DNA of 35,168 nucleotides, from contig JAAFJU010000036.1 of assembly GCA_013298165.1 (NCBI GenBank), forward strand, positions 1 through 35,168, written 5' to 3'. The DNA comes from Synechococcales cyanobacterium bin31.maxbin.ball.101 (GTDB lineage: Bacteria > Cyanobacteriota > Cyanobacteriia > Leptolyngbyales > Leptolyngbyaceae). Positions 1-8,305 of this stretch are shown one piece after another. The notes under the pieces are model-generated. The model was not told where the DNA came from and did not search any database. It worked only from the letters and a program-made list of their open reading frames with translations. The position numbers and the translations under genes are program-made. Every line of letters starts with the position of its first letter. Within the stretch, counting starts at the first letter, position 1.

Positions 1-1
1 T

Positions 2-1942
2 TTTGGCACGGCGCGGCGCGTGACGGAAACGGTGGTGGCGGGCGAAGCTTCGACGGTGGTGGTGTCCTATAACTACACGGCCCCTGAGCAACTCAATGGT
101 CAAGCGGAGAAACGATCGGACTTCTATGCATTGGGTAAGACCATTTTGCATTTAATGACCGATTTACCGAAGGCCAATGGAGAAGACGTTCCTCCGGCCA
201 ACCAACGCGAGTTTGCGGCCCGATCGCAGATCAAGCTCTCCCCCGCCTTTGAAAAACTCCTCTTTGATCTCATTCATCCCGCCCCAAACCTCCGCCCTCG
301 TGATACGGATGACCTGTTAAAACGAATTAAAGGGATTGAACAAGAAGCCACTCGCCAAAAACGTAAAAAGATGGCGTTGATTTTTATTGGGGGTGTTGTT
401 TGTGGGGCCAGTATTATGACCCCATTGCTGAGGCGGATTGATTGGGAACAAATGCAACAGTCTTTATTCCCAGCCCCTGTCTGTGATATCCAAACAGGTG
501 ATCTGATCAGTTGTGGCGAGGATATGCTACTAGATGGCCTGGATGAAGGCGTTAGTTCTCCAGAGGATAAGAAAATAGGGATTCAAGCATTTGCGGCTGG
601 AGACTATAAGAAGGCGCAGGAGTTGCTACAAAAAGCATTTGATCGAGAGCGAGATCCGGAAACATTGATCTATTTAAATAATGCAAAAGTGAATGTTGAT
701 CCACAGTTTGCGCAGCGAAAGGTGACGATCGCAGCGGTGGTTCCGTTGGGTAAAAAGGAGGCCAGAACCCGTGCGATTGCCATGTTGCGAGGTGTGGCAC
801 AAGCTCAGAGTAATGCTATAGAGCGCTATAAATTAGGGCTGAAAATTGTATTGGTCGATGATAAAAATAATCCTGTCTCTGCTCGGGAAATCGCGCAAAA
901 GCTAGTCAAGCGAAAGGATGTTTTAGGTGGTGTGGGTCATGCGAGTAGCGATGCATTGATTGCTGCATTGCCGCATTATGAAACGCATCAATTTGTGTTT
1001 ATTGCTCCGGCCAGTACTTCAGAGGAGTTAAGTAGCGCGGCATTACGACAAAACCATATCTTTTTTCGAAGTCTCCCCAGTAATCGGGTTAATGCTAACT
1101 CCATGGTGGCGTTACTGATCTCTGATCTAAAGCGTCCTAAAATTGCAATTTACTACAATCCGACCAGTCCCTACAGCCGTTCGCTCGCTTCAGAACTCCG
1201 ATCGACCTATCAGATCTATCAAGGTGAAGTTTTGATGGAAAATCCAGGTTTGTTTCAGATTGAGCAGAATACCTTTGATGCCAAGGCATCTTTGAAATAT
1301 GCCCGCGATCTGGGGGTGACGGTTCATGTTTTGATTCCTGATGGTGCCGTTCAGAGTACGAGTGCGAGTAATTCACTAGCATTGGTTAGAGAGAACGCAG
1401 GCCAGGATTGGATCATTGCAGGCGATAGTCTTGCGGGTGTTCCAGAATACGTCAAAGACGGAGACAATAGCGTTGCTCAATATGCCTCAGGGAAAATGAT
1501 CTTTTCAGCATCGTGGGACCCGAGTGTGGATTTAAAGTCACCGCTGTTGAGTTACTGGAATAGTACGAAGCAATCTAAAAGTCTGGTGGATTGGAGAACC
1601 TATACGAGCTACAATGCGGTCTGGATGATGGCTACAGCCCTCAGAGATCCAGAGGTGCTAACCCGTGAACAACTGCGGAATAAGCTTTCTCAGGCTACGT
1701 TTCGGGCGATCGGTATTGGATCCGGAGATGAAAGCAAACGGCAGCTTTCCTTTCAAGAACAAAGTGGTGAAATTGCAAATCCTAAAATCTACCAGAGTAT
1801 TGTGGCGAAGTGCGATGGCCGTCATACCACTGTGCTTTATAAAAAACAAGTTTGTCCAGATGGTAAGCCTGCATTTCCCCAGTCTAATCCCCAGTCTAAT
1901 CTCAAGTTGGGTCCCAAGTCTAAATCTGACGTGGCAAAATAG
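2..1942 (+). CDS. Ser/Thr protein kinase fused to periplasmic ligand-binding domain (5' partial)
   Basis: The frame is open at the window edge and starts inside the kinase. The first codons read F-G-T-A-R-R-V, and base 1 is the last base of what would be a GAT codon, so the cut falls in the DFG motif. The kinase C-lobe follows: TAPEQ (APE motif), SDFYALGKTILHLMT (subdomain IX) and RPRDTDDLL (subdomain XI). After a basic stretch (RQKRKK) there is one membrane segment (MALIFIGGVVCGASIM), then about 500 residues predicted outside the cytoplasm. These hold a short TPR-like helix pair (FAAGDYKKAQELLQKAF) and a type-1 periplasmic-binding fold resembling branched-chain amino-acid receptors (VTIAAVVPLGKK, GVGHASSDALIAALP, FVFIAPASTSEEL). 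I infer a receptor kinase that binds a small ligand outside and phosphorylates proteins inside. The ligand is unknown. The GTG at 20 is an internal codon, not the start. The histidine kinase gene begins 31 bases downstream. Confidence 0.85.
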   Translation, partial: FGTARRVTETVVAGEASTVVVSYNYTAPEQLNGQAEKRSDFYALGKTILHLMTDLPKANGEDVPPANQREFAARSQIKLSPAFEKLLFDLIHPAPNLRPRDTDDLLKRIKGIEQEATRQKRKKMALIFIGGVVCGASIMTPLLRRIDWEQMQQSLFPAPVCDIQTGDLISCGEDMLLDGLDEGVSSPEDKKIGIQAFAAGDYKKAQELLQKAFDRERDPETLIYLNNAKVNVDPQFAQRKVTIAAVVPLGKKEARTRAIAMLRGVAQAQSNAIERYKLGLKIVLVDDKNNPVSAREIAQKLVKRKDVLGGVGHASSDALIAALPHYETHQFVFIAPASTSEELSSAALRQNHIFFRSLPSNRVNANSMVALLISDLKRPKIAIYYNPTSPYSRSLASELRSTYQIYQGEVLMENPGLFQIEQNTFDAKASLKYARDLGVTVHVLIPDGAVQSTSASNSLALVRENAGQDWIIAGDSLAGVPEYVKDGDNSVAQYASGKMIFSASWDPSVDLKSPLLSYWNSTKQSKSLVDWRTYTSYNAVWMMATALRDPEVLTREQLRNKLSQATFRAIGIGSGDESKRQLSFQEQSGEIANPKIYQSIVAKCDGRHTTVLYKKQVCPDGKPAFPQSNPQSNLKLGPKSKSDVAK

Positions 1943-1973
1943 AGGTCTGAATTCAGACAATGCGGGAGGGAGT

Positions 1974-3104
1974 ATGTATCAGTTGGGTTTGCGGGGGCGG
2001 CTGTTTTTATCGCACATCATTGTGATGGTGATGGGGGTAGCGACGTTGCTGATGTTTGGGCGGCTGTACACGTCGCGGCTGTTCATGGAATACCTGCAAA
2101 CCATGGAGTTTCGGGGCTTTTTGCTGTATGCGATGCGATCGTCTTTGCTTCAGGGTTTTGAATCTGCTTGGAGTCGCGGGGCCTTTTGGTCGGTGATTTT
2201 TGGGGGTGGGACGGCGGCGGCGTTGAGCTACATTTTATCGAAGCGGATTATGCAACCGCTCCTGCAAATGCAGCGGATTACGGCAAAGTTCGCAGCGGGG
2301 GAAATGACGGCACGAATGCCAACGAGTGATATTCCTGAATTGAGTCGCTTTGCTGATAGTTTTAATCGCATGGCTTTTGCCTTAGAAGACGTGGAGCAGC
2401 GTCGTCGCGATCTGGTCAGTGACCTCACCCACGAACTCCGGACGCCGCTGACCATTGTGGAAGGTTATCTGGAGGGCTTGACGGATGGAAGCATTGAAGC
2501 GACGCCTGTGATTTATCAACGGCTCAGCGGCGAGACACAGCGGCTGAAGCGGCTGGTGAATGATTTGCAGGAATTGTCCAAGGCTGAGGCGGGCTATCTG
2601 CCGATCGATGCTAAGAAGTTTGACCTGCGATCGCTATTGCAAAAACTCGTCGATCGGTTTAGTGATCAACTAATTGACAGTGAGAAGTCTCTGAAGCTTG
2701 AAATTGCTGCCGATCTGCCCCGTGCCTATGGCGATCCAGAGCGCACAGAACAGATTTTGATTAATCTAATTGGCAATGCGCTCCATTACACAGAGGTTGG
2801 CTCTGTGGTGATTGAGAGCGAAGTGATTCAAGGAATGCTGTGGGTTTCGGTGAAGGATACGGGAATTGGGATTTCTGAGGAAGATTTACCCCATGTGTTT
2901 GATCGGTTTTGGCGATCGGATCGATCGCGCAATCGGAAGTCCGGCGGGACGGGCATTGGTCTAGCCATTTCTAAACGCCTCGTTGAAATGCAGCAGGGCA
3001 AAATTCATGTGGAAAGCGTTGTCAATCAAGGCAGTACCTTTAGCTTCTCCATTCCGATCGCGCAGAAAACGATTATTCCTGAAAAACGATCGACCCAATC
3101 CTAA
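1974..3104 (+). CDS. HAMP-domain sensor histidine kinase
   Basis: A 376-residue membrane sensor kinase. I chose the ATG at 1974 because GGGAGGG lies just upstream and the protein then begins MYQLGLRGRLFLSH, the usual short cytoplasmic tail before the first membrane helix (about 10-29). A second helix lies at about 70-88, leaving only a small external loop. HAMP covers about 90-142. The dimerisation/phosphoacceptor helix contains DLTHELRTPLT with His153. The ATPase domain shows the N box (QILINLIGNALHYT, Asn264/268), the G1 box (DTGIGI, Asp295), the F box (HVFDRFWR) and the G2 box (GGTGIGLAIS). The longer frame from 1665 overlaps the upstream gene and has no support. The layout is BaeS-like. 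No response regulator is adjacent, so the partner is unknown. Its stop lies one base from the stop of the convergent oxidoreductase gene. Confidence 0.9.
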   Translation: MYQLGLRGRLFLSHIIVMVMGVATLLMFGRLYTSRLFMEYLQTMEFRGFLLYAMRSSLLQGFESAWSRGAFWSVIFGGGTAAALSYILSKRIMQPLLQMQRITAKFAAGEMTARMPTSDIPELSRFADSFNRMAFALEDVEQRRRDLVSDLTHELRTPLTIVEGYLEGLTDGSIEATPVIYQRLSGETQRLKRLVNDLQELSKAEAGYLPIDAKKFDLRSLLQKLVDRFSDQLIDSEKSLKLEIAADLPRAYGDPERTEQILINLIGNALHYTEVGSVVIESEVIQGMLWVSVKDTGIGISEEDLPHVFDRFWRSDRSRNRKSGGTGIGLAISKRLVEMQQGKIHVESVVNQGSTFSFSIPIAQKTIIPEKRSTQS

Positions 3105-3105
3105 G

Positions 3106-5061
3106 CTATTTCCACTGTTGCCAATTGGTATTTAAAATCGAAGTATTGGGAAAGGCGATCGGATTGTTGTTGGCATTTAGACGCTGTTGGAGTTGTTCTA
3201 AATGAACATTCTGGTTTGGCAGATTGTCAATTAGTTGAAAGGGCATCAGTCCCTTCTCCAAAACGAAGGATGATGCCGTTCCCGCTGCCGCTCCCGTGGA
3301 CCATTCGATCGCCTGCACGCGATAAGCCGATGACACAATGTGGCTCATGGCAAGGCTTTTGCCCGTGACAAGGAGATTGTCAATTTTTTGAGGAATCATC
3401 GATCGCAATGGAATTTGGAAGGGGAAGGTTTCGTAGGCCCCTTGGCGTTCCCCCGGACGTTCTTGGTTGCCAGGTTTCTCAGGCGGAGACTCGACCATGC
3501 AAGGATGGAAGTCTAATGGGTAATGACCAATGCCAATGCTATCGGGATAGAAATGCGATCGGCCTAGGGTTTTTACATCTTTAGGCGCGAGGCGATCGGT
3601 GATGACATCGATGGTGCGAAGTCCTGCGATCGAAGTGGCTAAATTGCGAAAGGTTTTCGGGTCGAGGTTTTGATAATACTCTGCACTAAAGTCACGGCGC
3701 GAAACCGTCACCTCATCCATCATAAATCCATCTTCATACCCATAGGCCGGACGACCTATAATGCGTCTCGATTCTCTCAAATATGGATATTTAGACAATC
3801 CGTGCTGTGTTCCCATCGGCGAATCCGTTCCGGTTAGATAACGCAAGTTGGGAATCGGTTTTCGGGGGAGTTTTTTCGCATCGCTGGTGCCGGATTGGAG
3901 CCAATGGAAAAAGCCGATCGCCTGCTCTTCCCCACCCTGCAAAGCCGTCGATCGCAGTCCCCCCAGCCATCCGCCGGATTCCAATTGTCCAGAATTCCGA
4001 AGTTGATTGCGCGATAAAATATAGTTATCTACATTGGTTCCCGGCGCATAGTCATTGCCCCAATTCCAGTTTTGCATGGAAATATCACCGGGCGCGATCG
4101 ATCGAAATCCTTCCCCCGGCGCACTCTTAATTCGACGATAACTAAACACCAATTCCGGTGCATTGGCATAGTACTCAGAATTCATGCTGTAGGACTGGGC
4201 GTAGCGGGCATAGAATTCGGGCTTTGTGGGAGATTGAGCCTCCTTTGTCGCCTCCATGGCAAAGGGATAGGTCAAGCCTTGAACGCAGTAAGGATTTTCG
4301 GTTTCGCTGGAGGAGGAGGGATTGCGGTACGATCGGGCATCCACGCCCAAGCGGTAGGGCACATCGGTCAAAGCCACCACTTCTCCGGTTTCTGTGGCTT
4401 CAATAACCATCCAGTTTCCGGAAGCAGGCGGCACAAATTGAATGATATTTTTCTGAAACAAAGCCGAATCTTGTTCGCTGTAGCTATCGCCGATCGTTTG
4501 CGAGAGCGGATAGGTATTCAGCGGCGGCGCACTCTTTGCAGGACGATGTTGAATGGCGCGCAGGGATTGAATTTTAGTATTGTTGATTGCAATTGATTTA
4601 GCGACGGTATTGGGGAAGAAATGCAGTTTCCCATTGCCATCCCGTTCGGCTTCCTTCAGCATTGCCATCAGAATGTCATGCCCCTCCTTCGGCATAAAAC
4701 AAACCACACTCACCCAGCAAGATCCCGGATTACGCCCTGCATTCTGCTCCAAAATCCGCTGCCGAAATTCGCCATACCCCCGCGAGAAAATCCCCTTCAT
4801 ACGCTGCGTCGTCTTCTCATCCAAGGCCGACGTCCCCTGCGCTGAAACCTGCCCCCCAACCCAATCCGTAATCTCCGTCATACAGACCGTCCTACCCGCC
4901 TTCAGCGCCTCATAGCTCGCCGCCACTCCCGACGTTCCGCCGCCCACGACCATGATTTCACACTGCACGGTTTGGTCGATCGATCGTCCATTGGCCCATG
5001 CTGGAGCGATCGGTAATGCCATAGCACTCACTACAATCCCCACTGCTGCCCAGAGTTTCAT
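3106..5061 (-). CDS. secreted FAD-dependent oxidoreductase
   Basis: A 651-residue protein with a clear signal peptide (hydrophobic AAVGIVVSAMALPIAPAWA, AxA cleavage after about residue 23), so it acts in the periplasm or outside the cell. The mature protein starts with a Rossmann dinucleotide-binding motif, IMVVGGGTSGVAAS, at about 36-49, followed by DWVGGQVSAQGTSALDE, typical of the FAD-dependent oxidoreductase group often called FAD_oxidored. The C-terminal FAD-contact region (PQKIDNLLVTGKSLAMSHIVSSAYR, with following GTAS) is also visible. The substrate cannot be deduced. The gene stands alone, convergent with the histidine kinase and divergent from the SUKH gene. A second, very different FAD-type gene lies at 18891-20516. 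Confidence 0.85.
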   Translation of the reverse strand: MKLWAAVGIVVSAMALPIAPAWANGRSIDQTVQCEIMVVGGGTSGVAASYEALKAGRTVCMTEITDWVGGQVSAQGTSALDEKTTQRMKGIFSRGYGEFRQRILEQNAGRNPGSCWVSVVCFMPKEGHDILMAMLKEAERDGNGKLHFFPNTVAKSIAINNTKIQSLRAIQHRPAKSAPPLNTYPLSQTIGDSYSEQDSALFQKNIIQFVPPASGNWMVIEATETGEVVALTDVPYRLGVDARSYRNPSSSSETENPYCVQGLTYPFAMEATKEAQSPTKPEFYARYAQSYSMNSEYYANAPELVFSYRRIKSAPGEGFRSIAPGDISMQNWNWGNDYAPGTNVDNYILSRNQLRNSGQLESGGWLGGLRSTALQGGEEQAIGFFHWLQSGTSDAKKLPRKPIPNLRYLTGTDSPMGTQHGLSKYPYLRESRRIIGRPAYGYEDGFMMDEVTVSRRDFSAEYYQNLDPKTFRNLATSIAGLRTIDVITDRLAPKDVKTLGRSHFYPDSIGIGHYPLDFHPCMVESPPEKPGNQERPGERQGAYETFPFQIPLRSMIPQKIDNLLVTGKSLAMSHIVSSAYRVQAIEWSTGAAAGTASSFVLEKGLMPFQLIDNLPNQNVHLEQLQQRLNANNNPIAFPNTSILNTNWQQWK

Positions 5062-5097
5062 GATGATTTACCCGTAAAGTCGTTAATAGATGCGTAA

Positions 5098-5188
5098 TGC
5101 TATTATTCCCCGGACGATCGTAATTGCGCCAATCCTTCAAAAATTAAGATATCCGAAATAAAGCGATCGGCCATGAACTGCTATTATT
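5098..5188. mobile_element. 67-bp repeat, copy 1, with 10-bp flanking direct repeat
   Basis: Bases 5112-5178 match 6628-6694 at 63 of 67 positions with no gaps. Copy 1 is bracketed by the 10-mer TGCTATTATT at 5098-5107 and again at 5179-5188. The right copy abuts the last shared base of the repeat, as expected for a target-site duplication. Near the two ends, GGACGATCG and CGATCGGCC form an imperfect inverted repeat. I see no open reading frame inside. A small non-autonomous element (MITE-like) is the best reading. It sits in the intergenic space between the oxidoreductase and SUKH genes. Confidence 0.6.
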
Positions 5189-5247
5189 GGAGAGAATAAA
5201 AATTAGTGTATCCTAATCCTAAAAAACATCTTAGAAGTCATAAGATT

Positions 5248-5712
5248 ATGATTCAAATGATAGATTCATTTCAAAAAGTTGGCCTCTCTCAAATTAATGA
5301 ACTAGAAGCAATGCTTCATATAGAAATTCCTGAAGATTATCGACTATTTTTATTAAGTTGTAATGGAGGTCGCCCTAGGAAACATGTCTTTACTTATATC
5401 TATGAGGGAAGACAAGAAATGGGGTGTGTCAGTAGATTTTTGGGGATTCACGAGGGCGAATGGGATAATTTGCACCAAACTACTAAAACATATAAAATAT
5501 TTCAAAAACGCTTGCCAGACAATTTATTGCCCATAGCTAATGATCCAGGAGGAAACTTAATTTGTTTGTCACTTACTGGAAATGATTTGGGGAGTATCTA
5601 CTTTTGGGATCATGACTGGGAAGGTGAGGAGCCTTCGTATGAAAATACTTTTCTTATAGCTACTAGTTTCACCGAGTTCATTGATTCCCTAATGTTAGAC
5701 GATGAGATGTAG
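5248..5712 (+). CDS. SUKH (SMI1/KNR4) family protein, immunity-type
   Basis: A protein of about 154 residues with the SMI1/KNR4 fold signature: ISQINELEAMLHIEIPEDYRLFLL-like spacing (seen as INELEAML then IPEDYRLFLLSCNGG), a central LLPIANDPGGNLICLSL strand pair, and IYFWDHDWE near the C-terminus. In bacteria this family usually supplies immunity proteins that bind and neutralise toxins of contact-dependent or polymorphic toxin systems. No toxin gene is visible here, so it may be an orphan immunity gene. The start is uncertain. GTG at 5206 has GGAGAG upstream, but ATG at 5248 or 5257 fits the usual family length better. The gene is AT-richer than the oxidoreductase gene beside it, which suggests transfer. 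A repeat element lies directly upstream. Confidence 0.75.
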   Translation: MIQMIDSFQKVGLSQINELEAMLHIEIPEDYRLFLLSCNGGRPRKHVFTYIYEGRQEMGCVSRFLGIHEGEWDNLHQTTKTYKIFQKRLPDNLLPIANDPGGNLICLSLTGNDLGSIYFWDHDWEGEEPSYENTFLIATSFTEFIDSLMLDDEM

Positions 5713-5719
5713 TCCATCA

Positions 5720-6535
5720 TCACGGAGATTCTTCTTGGAGTTGCTGGAGTTGTGCAATTGACAATCCAGTTGTCCGAGCGATCGTCTCCAGCGGAATATG
5801 TTCTTTCAGCAGATTGAGAGCGATCGTCATCTTTGTTTGCGTTTCTTTTTGCTCTTCCCATGCCAAAAATGCTTCAGATAGTGCCATAAGTTCCTCCCGA
5901 TCAGTAAAATCTGCTAACTCACCTATGTCAATTCTAACGCGCCAAGACGCCAGCAACCGTAAAATCATATTGCGTCTGGGATGATCGACAGGCAACGCCA
6001 AGACCTCCCGAATCGCCCGTTCCTGAATGTCTTCCCGCCCCAAAACGCGCAACCAAAGAGTCTCATCAGTTTCAGGTAGTTGGTCGATCGCTACGATCGC
6101 GGTCTTGAAGATATCTGCTACAAAATAAATACCCGGTAGCCAGCCCGGTTTCAAGACCACATTCCCATCCTTTAGTAATGGTTTGGAGGTTGTCGCCGCC
6201 AAAATCCAAAGTAATGGTTGTTCATCTTCCGGTAACTCATCTTTTTGAGCTTTGCGCCGTTCATCCTCTTGGACCCAGATCAGCTTCATCACCGATACCC
6301 GTACCTCAGTCCGACTTGGCACATTGCGATATGGTTCAAAGAGACAAGGCTTTTGGATCATTTGCCCGAGTAAACCCAGATCTTCGATCGAAATATTTTC
6401 CTGCTTTGGGATAAACCAGACATCAATATATTTTGCTTCACCAGGAACTTCATACTGCCGTTGAACTATCCCAAACGGCGTCAAAAACTCCTCTAAATAT
6501 TTTTTGGCAAGCTGATCATGCGGCGTCTGAGTCAT
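5720..6535 (-). CDS. Rpn/PD-(D/E)XK-type protein (cyanobacterial repeat-family gene)
   Basis: A 271-residue protein starting MTQTPHDQLAKKYLEEF behind a strong GGGGGTAAGG site. The N-terminal part (FLTPFG, then EVPGEAKYIDVWFIP at about 29-43) resembles the Rpn/YhgA-like PD-(D/E)XK nuclease superfamily, a multi-copy family in cyanobacteria often labelled transposase or flagellar assembly protein H without good reason. The helical C-terminus (LLKEHIPLETIARTTGLSIAQLQQL) is the tail typical of these genes. A related tail is found as a relic at 8234-8299. Members elsewhere act as recombination-promoting nucleases or occur as degenerate copies. Activity here is unproven. Convergent with the SUKH gene (7 bases between stops) and divergent from the HEAT-like gene. 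Confidence 0.65.
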   Translation of the reverse strand: MTQTPHDQLAKKYLEEFLTPFGIVQRQYEVPGEAKYIDVWFIPKQENISIEDLGLLGQMIQKPCLFEPYRNVPSRTEVRVSVMKLIWVQEDERRKAQKDELPEDEQPLLWILAATTSKPLLKDGNVVLKPGWLPGIYFVADIFKTAIVAIDQLPETDETLWLRVLGREDIQERAIREVLALPVDHPRRNMILRLLASWRVRIDIGELADFTDREELMALSEAFLAWEEQKETQTKMTIALNLLKEHIPLETIARTTGLSIAQLQQLQEESP

Positions 6536-6627
6536 CCTTACCCCCTTGAAATAAGCAGTGCAATTGTATCATATTTCCTTTATTATGATTGTGTCAGGGA
6601 CGAGTGCAATCGCGAATGGAAAGTTGG

Positions 6628-6694
6628 GGACGATCGTAATCACGCCAACCCTTCAAAAATTAAGATATCTGAAATAAAGCGATCGGCCATGAAC
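6628..6694. repeat. 67-bp repeat, copy 2
   Basis: Same 67-base unit as 5112-5178 in the same orientation, with four substitutions. It lies in the divergent intergenic space between the Rpn-type gene and the HEAT-like gene. No flanking direct duplication is evident here, so it may be an older insertion or the result of recombination. Together the two copies bracket the SUKH and Rpn-type genes as direct repeats 1516 bases apart. Confidence 0.75.
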
Positions 6695-6765
6695 AAAATC
6701 AGAAACAATAGATAGAAGGCAGGATTTTCAAAAAAAGCTTCATCAATGATATCAAGGCTTTAAAG

Positions 6766-8187
6766 ATGACGACTCCATCGAAAGATGTTTTTACGCCAGA
6801 GACTTTTTCAGTGGATTGGACAAGTGAGGCGATCGATCTGTTAGACATCCCACTGAATTTCCCCTATAGCACAGAGGAGTGGGATGCAATTTTCGATACC
6901 TTTATAGGGCTGTTGAGCCATCCTGAATATAGCGTTTGGCACAGGGCCATCAATGCCTTGATTCAAGCATTGGAGATAGAAGTATCACAACGATCGGACG
7001 ACCCTGATTATCAGCCACGCGCAATGCCTACAAGGCTAGGGGCTATTTTGGAGGCATTGCGCGTGGCACAGGTTTCTTCTAATGACCAAATCTTTGCAAC
7101 ATTCTGTTCAAATTTTCAATTTTTAGGCCGGGATTCTCCTTATCAAGAAGAGATTCTGAAATATTTAGCACAGTTGTTGATTTCAGAAGACCATCCAATG
7201 CTGTCTAAGGATTCGATCGTTGCAGCACAGATCTTTTTTGGTGAATATGACACAACTTGGACTGCTGTTGGAGAAACACTCATTCAATTGCTAGATCATG
7301 AGGATTTAAACCTTCGGGCTTGTGCTGCATACCAAATCGGGAAATTTTATAGTAATACTTCTTATGAAGGCTCGACCTATGATCTGATCTATGGTGAAGA
7401 CTATTGTGAACAAAGAAGACGATCGGTAGTAGGGATGCCGCTGATAAGCGAATTTTCACAATTGATTCGGGATAAGGAAATTCAACGTCCGGGAATTGCA
7501 GGGGCTTTTTGGGGGGTGCTTCCAAAACATGGAATCGACTATCGGGCATGGGTTTTAGATGTTTTCCAGCATTCAACAGAACCTGAACCCTATATTCCTT
7601 ATTTCCCAGGCAACTTAATGTTTGATGCTCATGAACGATTTAGCCGGGACCCAGAAGCAATTCGTCAGTTGATGACGATCGGGCGATTTGATATTGCTAT
7701 CATGGCGGCTACGGAGGAGTCTAGCACGGTGATTGCACTTGAACCATTGCTGGTTGAATTGGGGTATCAGGAAAATGTTGAATTCGTTCGCTTGGCCTCT
7801 TGGCAATTGGCTTATTACTATCACCGATTACATCCAAAGGGTGTGGAGTTAGGGTATGTCGAGTGCATTGATGATGTGCCAGAAATCGATATATTGATAC
7901 TGCATGTCTTGCAGGCAGATTCACCCTCCCCCTATGCTGTCGTGATTTATCCTAAGGCGTGGCAGCCGTGGAATCGATCGATCGCACAAAAATGGGTGGA
8001 TCAGATCTTTCCAGCAACAGTGAGAGGAGAGTCTAGATATGATTTACCCTCACCCATTTGTGATTACTATCAGTGTGGCTACATTGATTACCAAACCCCA
8101 AGTCGCCAGAATGCGGATGAACCCATCAGCCATGTCATTATTGGCTATCGCTCCAAAGCAATCTGGAATCCAAGAGATTTTTTATGA
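6766..8187 (+). CDS. hypothetical protein, HEAT/ARM-like helical N-terminal region
   Basis: A 473-residue protein I do not recognise by name. ATG at 6766 follows AAGG with suitable spacing. The first 330 residues are paired helices with HEAT-like wording (LLSHPEYSVWHRAINALIQAL; AQIFFGEYDTTWTAVGETLIQLLDHEDLNLRACAAYQIGKFY). The last 120 residues differ, with aromatic strands (PYAVVIYPKAWQPWNRSIAQKWVDQIFP). There is no signal peptide or membrane helix. It sits among a SUKH protein and Rpn-type genes and carries the same 67-bp repeat upstream as the SUKH gene. HEAT-like proteins of this size occur as immunity proteins in toxin loci, which is a weak contextual inference. A hairpin follows its stop. 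Confidence 0.6.
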   Translation: MTTPSKDVFTPETFSVDWTSEAIDLLDIPLNFPYSTEEWDAIFDTFIGLLSHPEYSVWHRAINALIQALEIEVSQRSDDPDYQPRAMPTRLGAILEALRVAQVSSNDQIFATFCSNFQFLGRDSPYQEEILKYLAQLLISEDHPMLSKDSIVAAQIFFGEYDTTWTAVGETLIQLLDHEDLNLRACAAYQIGKFYSNTSYEGSTYDLIYGEDYCEQRRRSVVGMPLISEFSQLIRDKEIQRPGIAGAFWGVLPKHGIDYRAWVLDVFQHSTEPEPYIPYFPGNLMFDAHERFSRDPEAIRQLMTIGRFDIAIMAATEESSTVIALEPLLVELGYQENVEFVRLASWQLAYYYHRLHPKGVELGYVECIDDVPEIDILILHVLQADSPSPYAVVIYPKAWQPWNRSIAQKWVDQIFPATVRGESRYDLPSPICDYYQCGYIDYQTPSRQNADEPISHVIIGYRSKAIWNPRDFL

Positions 8188-8193
8188 GGACTA

Positions 8194-8225
8194 GCGATCG
8201 GCTTTTTGGAGATGGGGCCGATCGC
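8194..8225 (+). terminator. hairpin after the HEAT-like gene
   Basis: GCGATCGGC at 8194-8202 pairs perfectly with GCCGATCGC at 8217-8225 around a 14-base loop, starting seven bases after the stop codon at 8187. No clear T run follows, so termination is only probable. Both arms contain the HIP1 core. Confidence 0.4.
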
Positions 8226-8233
8226 GCTCAACC

Positions 8234-8299
8234 TTAATTTAACTGTGCCTGAATCTCTTGAAGCTGGACCATAGTGAGTCCGGTAACTTCAGCGATCGT
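8234..8299 (-). pseudogene. relic C-terminal tail of an Rpn-type gene
   Basis: On the minus strand this reads TIAEVTGLTMVQLQEIQAQL plus N and a stop. It aligns with the tail of the 5720-6535 gene (TIARTTGLSIAQLQQLQEES). An in-frame TAG (8300-8302) lies immediately before the Thr, so no reading frame leads into it. It follows the stop of the next Rpn-type gene by a few bases. This looks like the remainder of a deleted paralogue, or an old tail replaced by a DUF4351-type one. Confidence 0.6.
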
Positions 8300-8305
8300 C
8301 TACCT

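Noticed and set aside
3807-4915. Several plus-strand open frames opposite the oxidoreductase gene
   Set aside because: They overlap a strong minus-strand gene with signal peptide and FAD motif, lack start signals, and read as Arg/Pro-rich shadow sequence.
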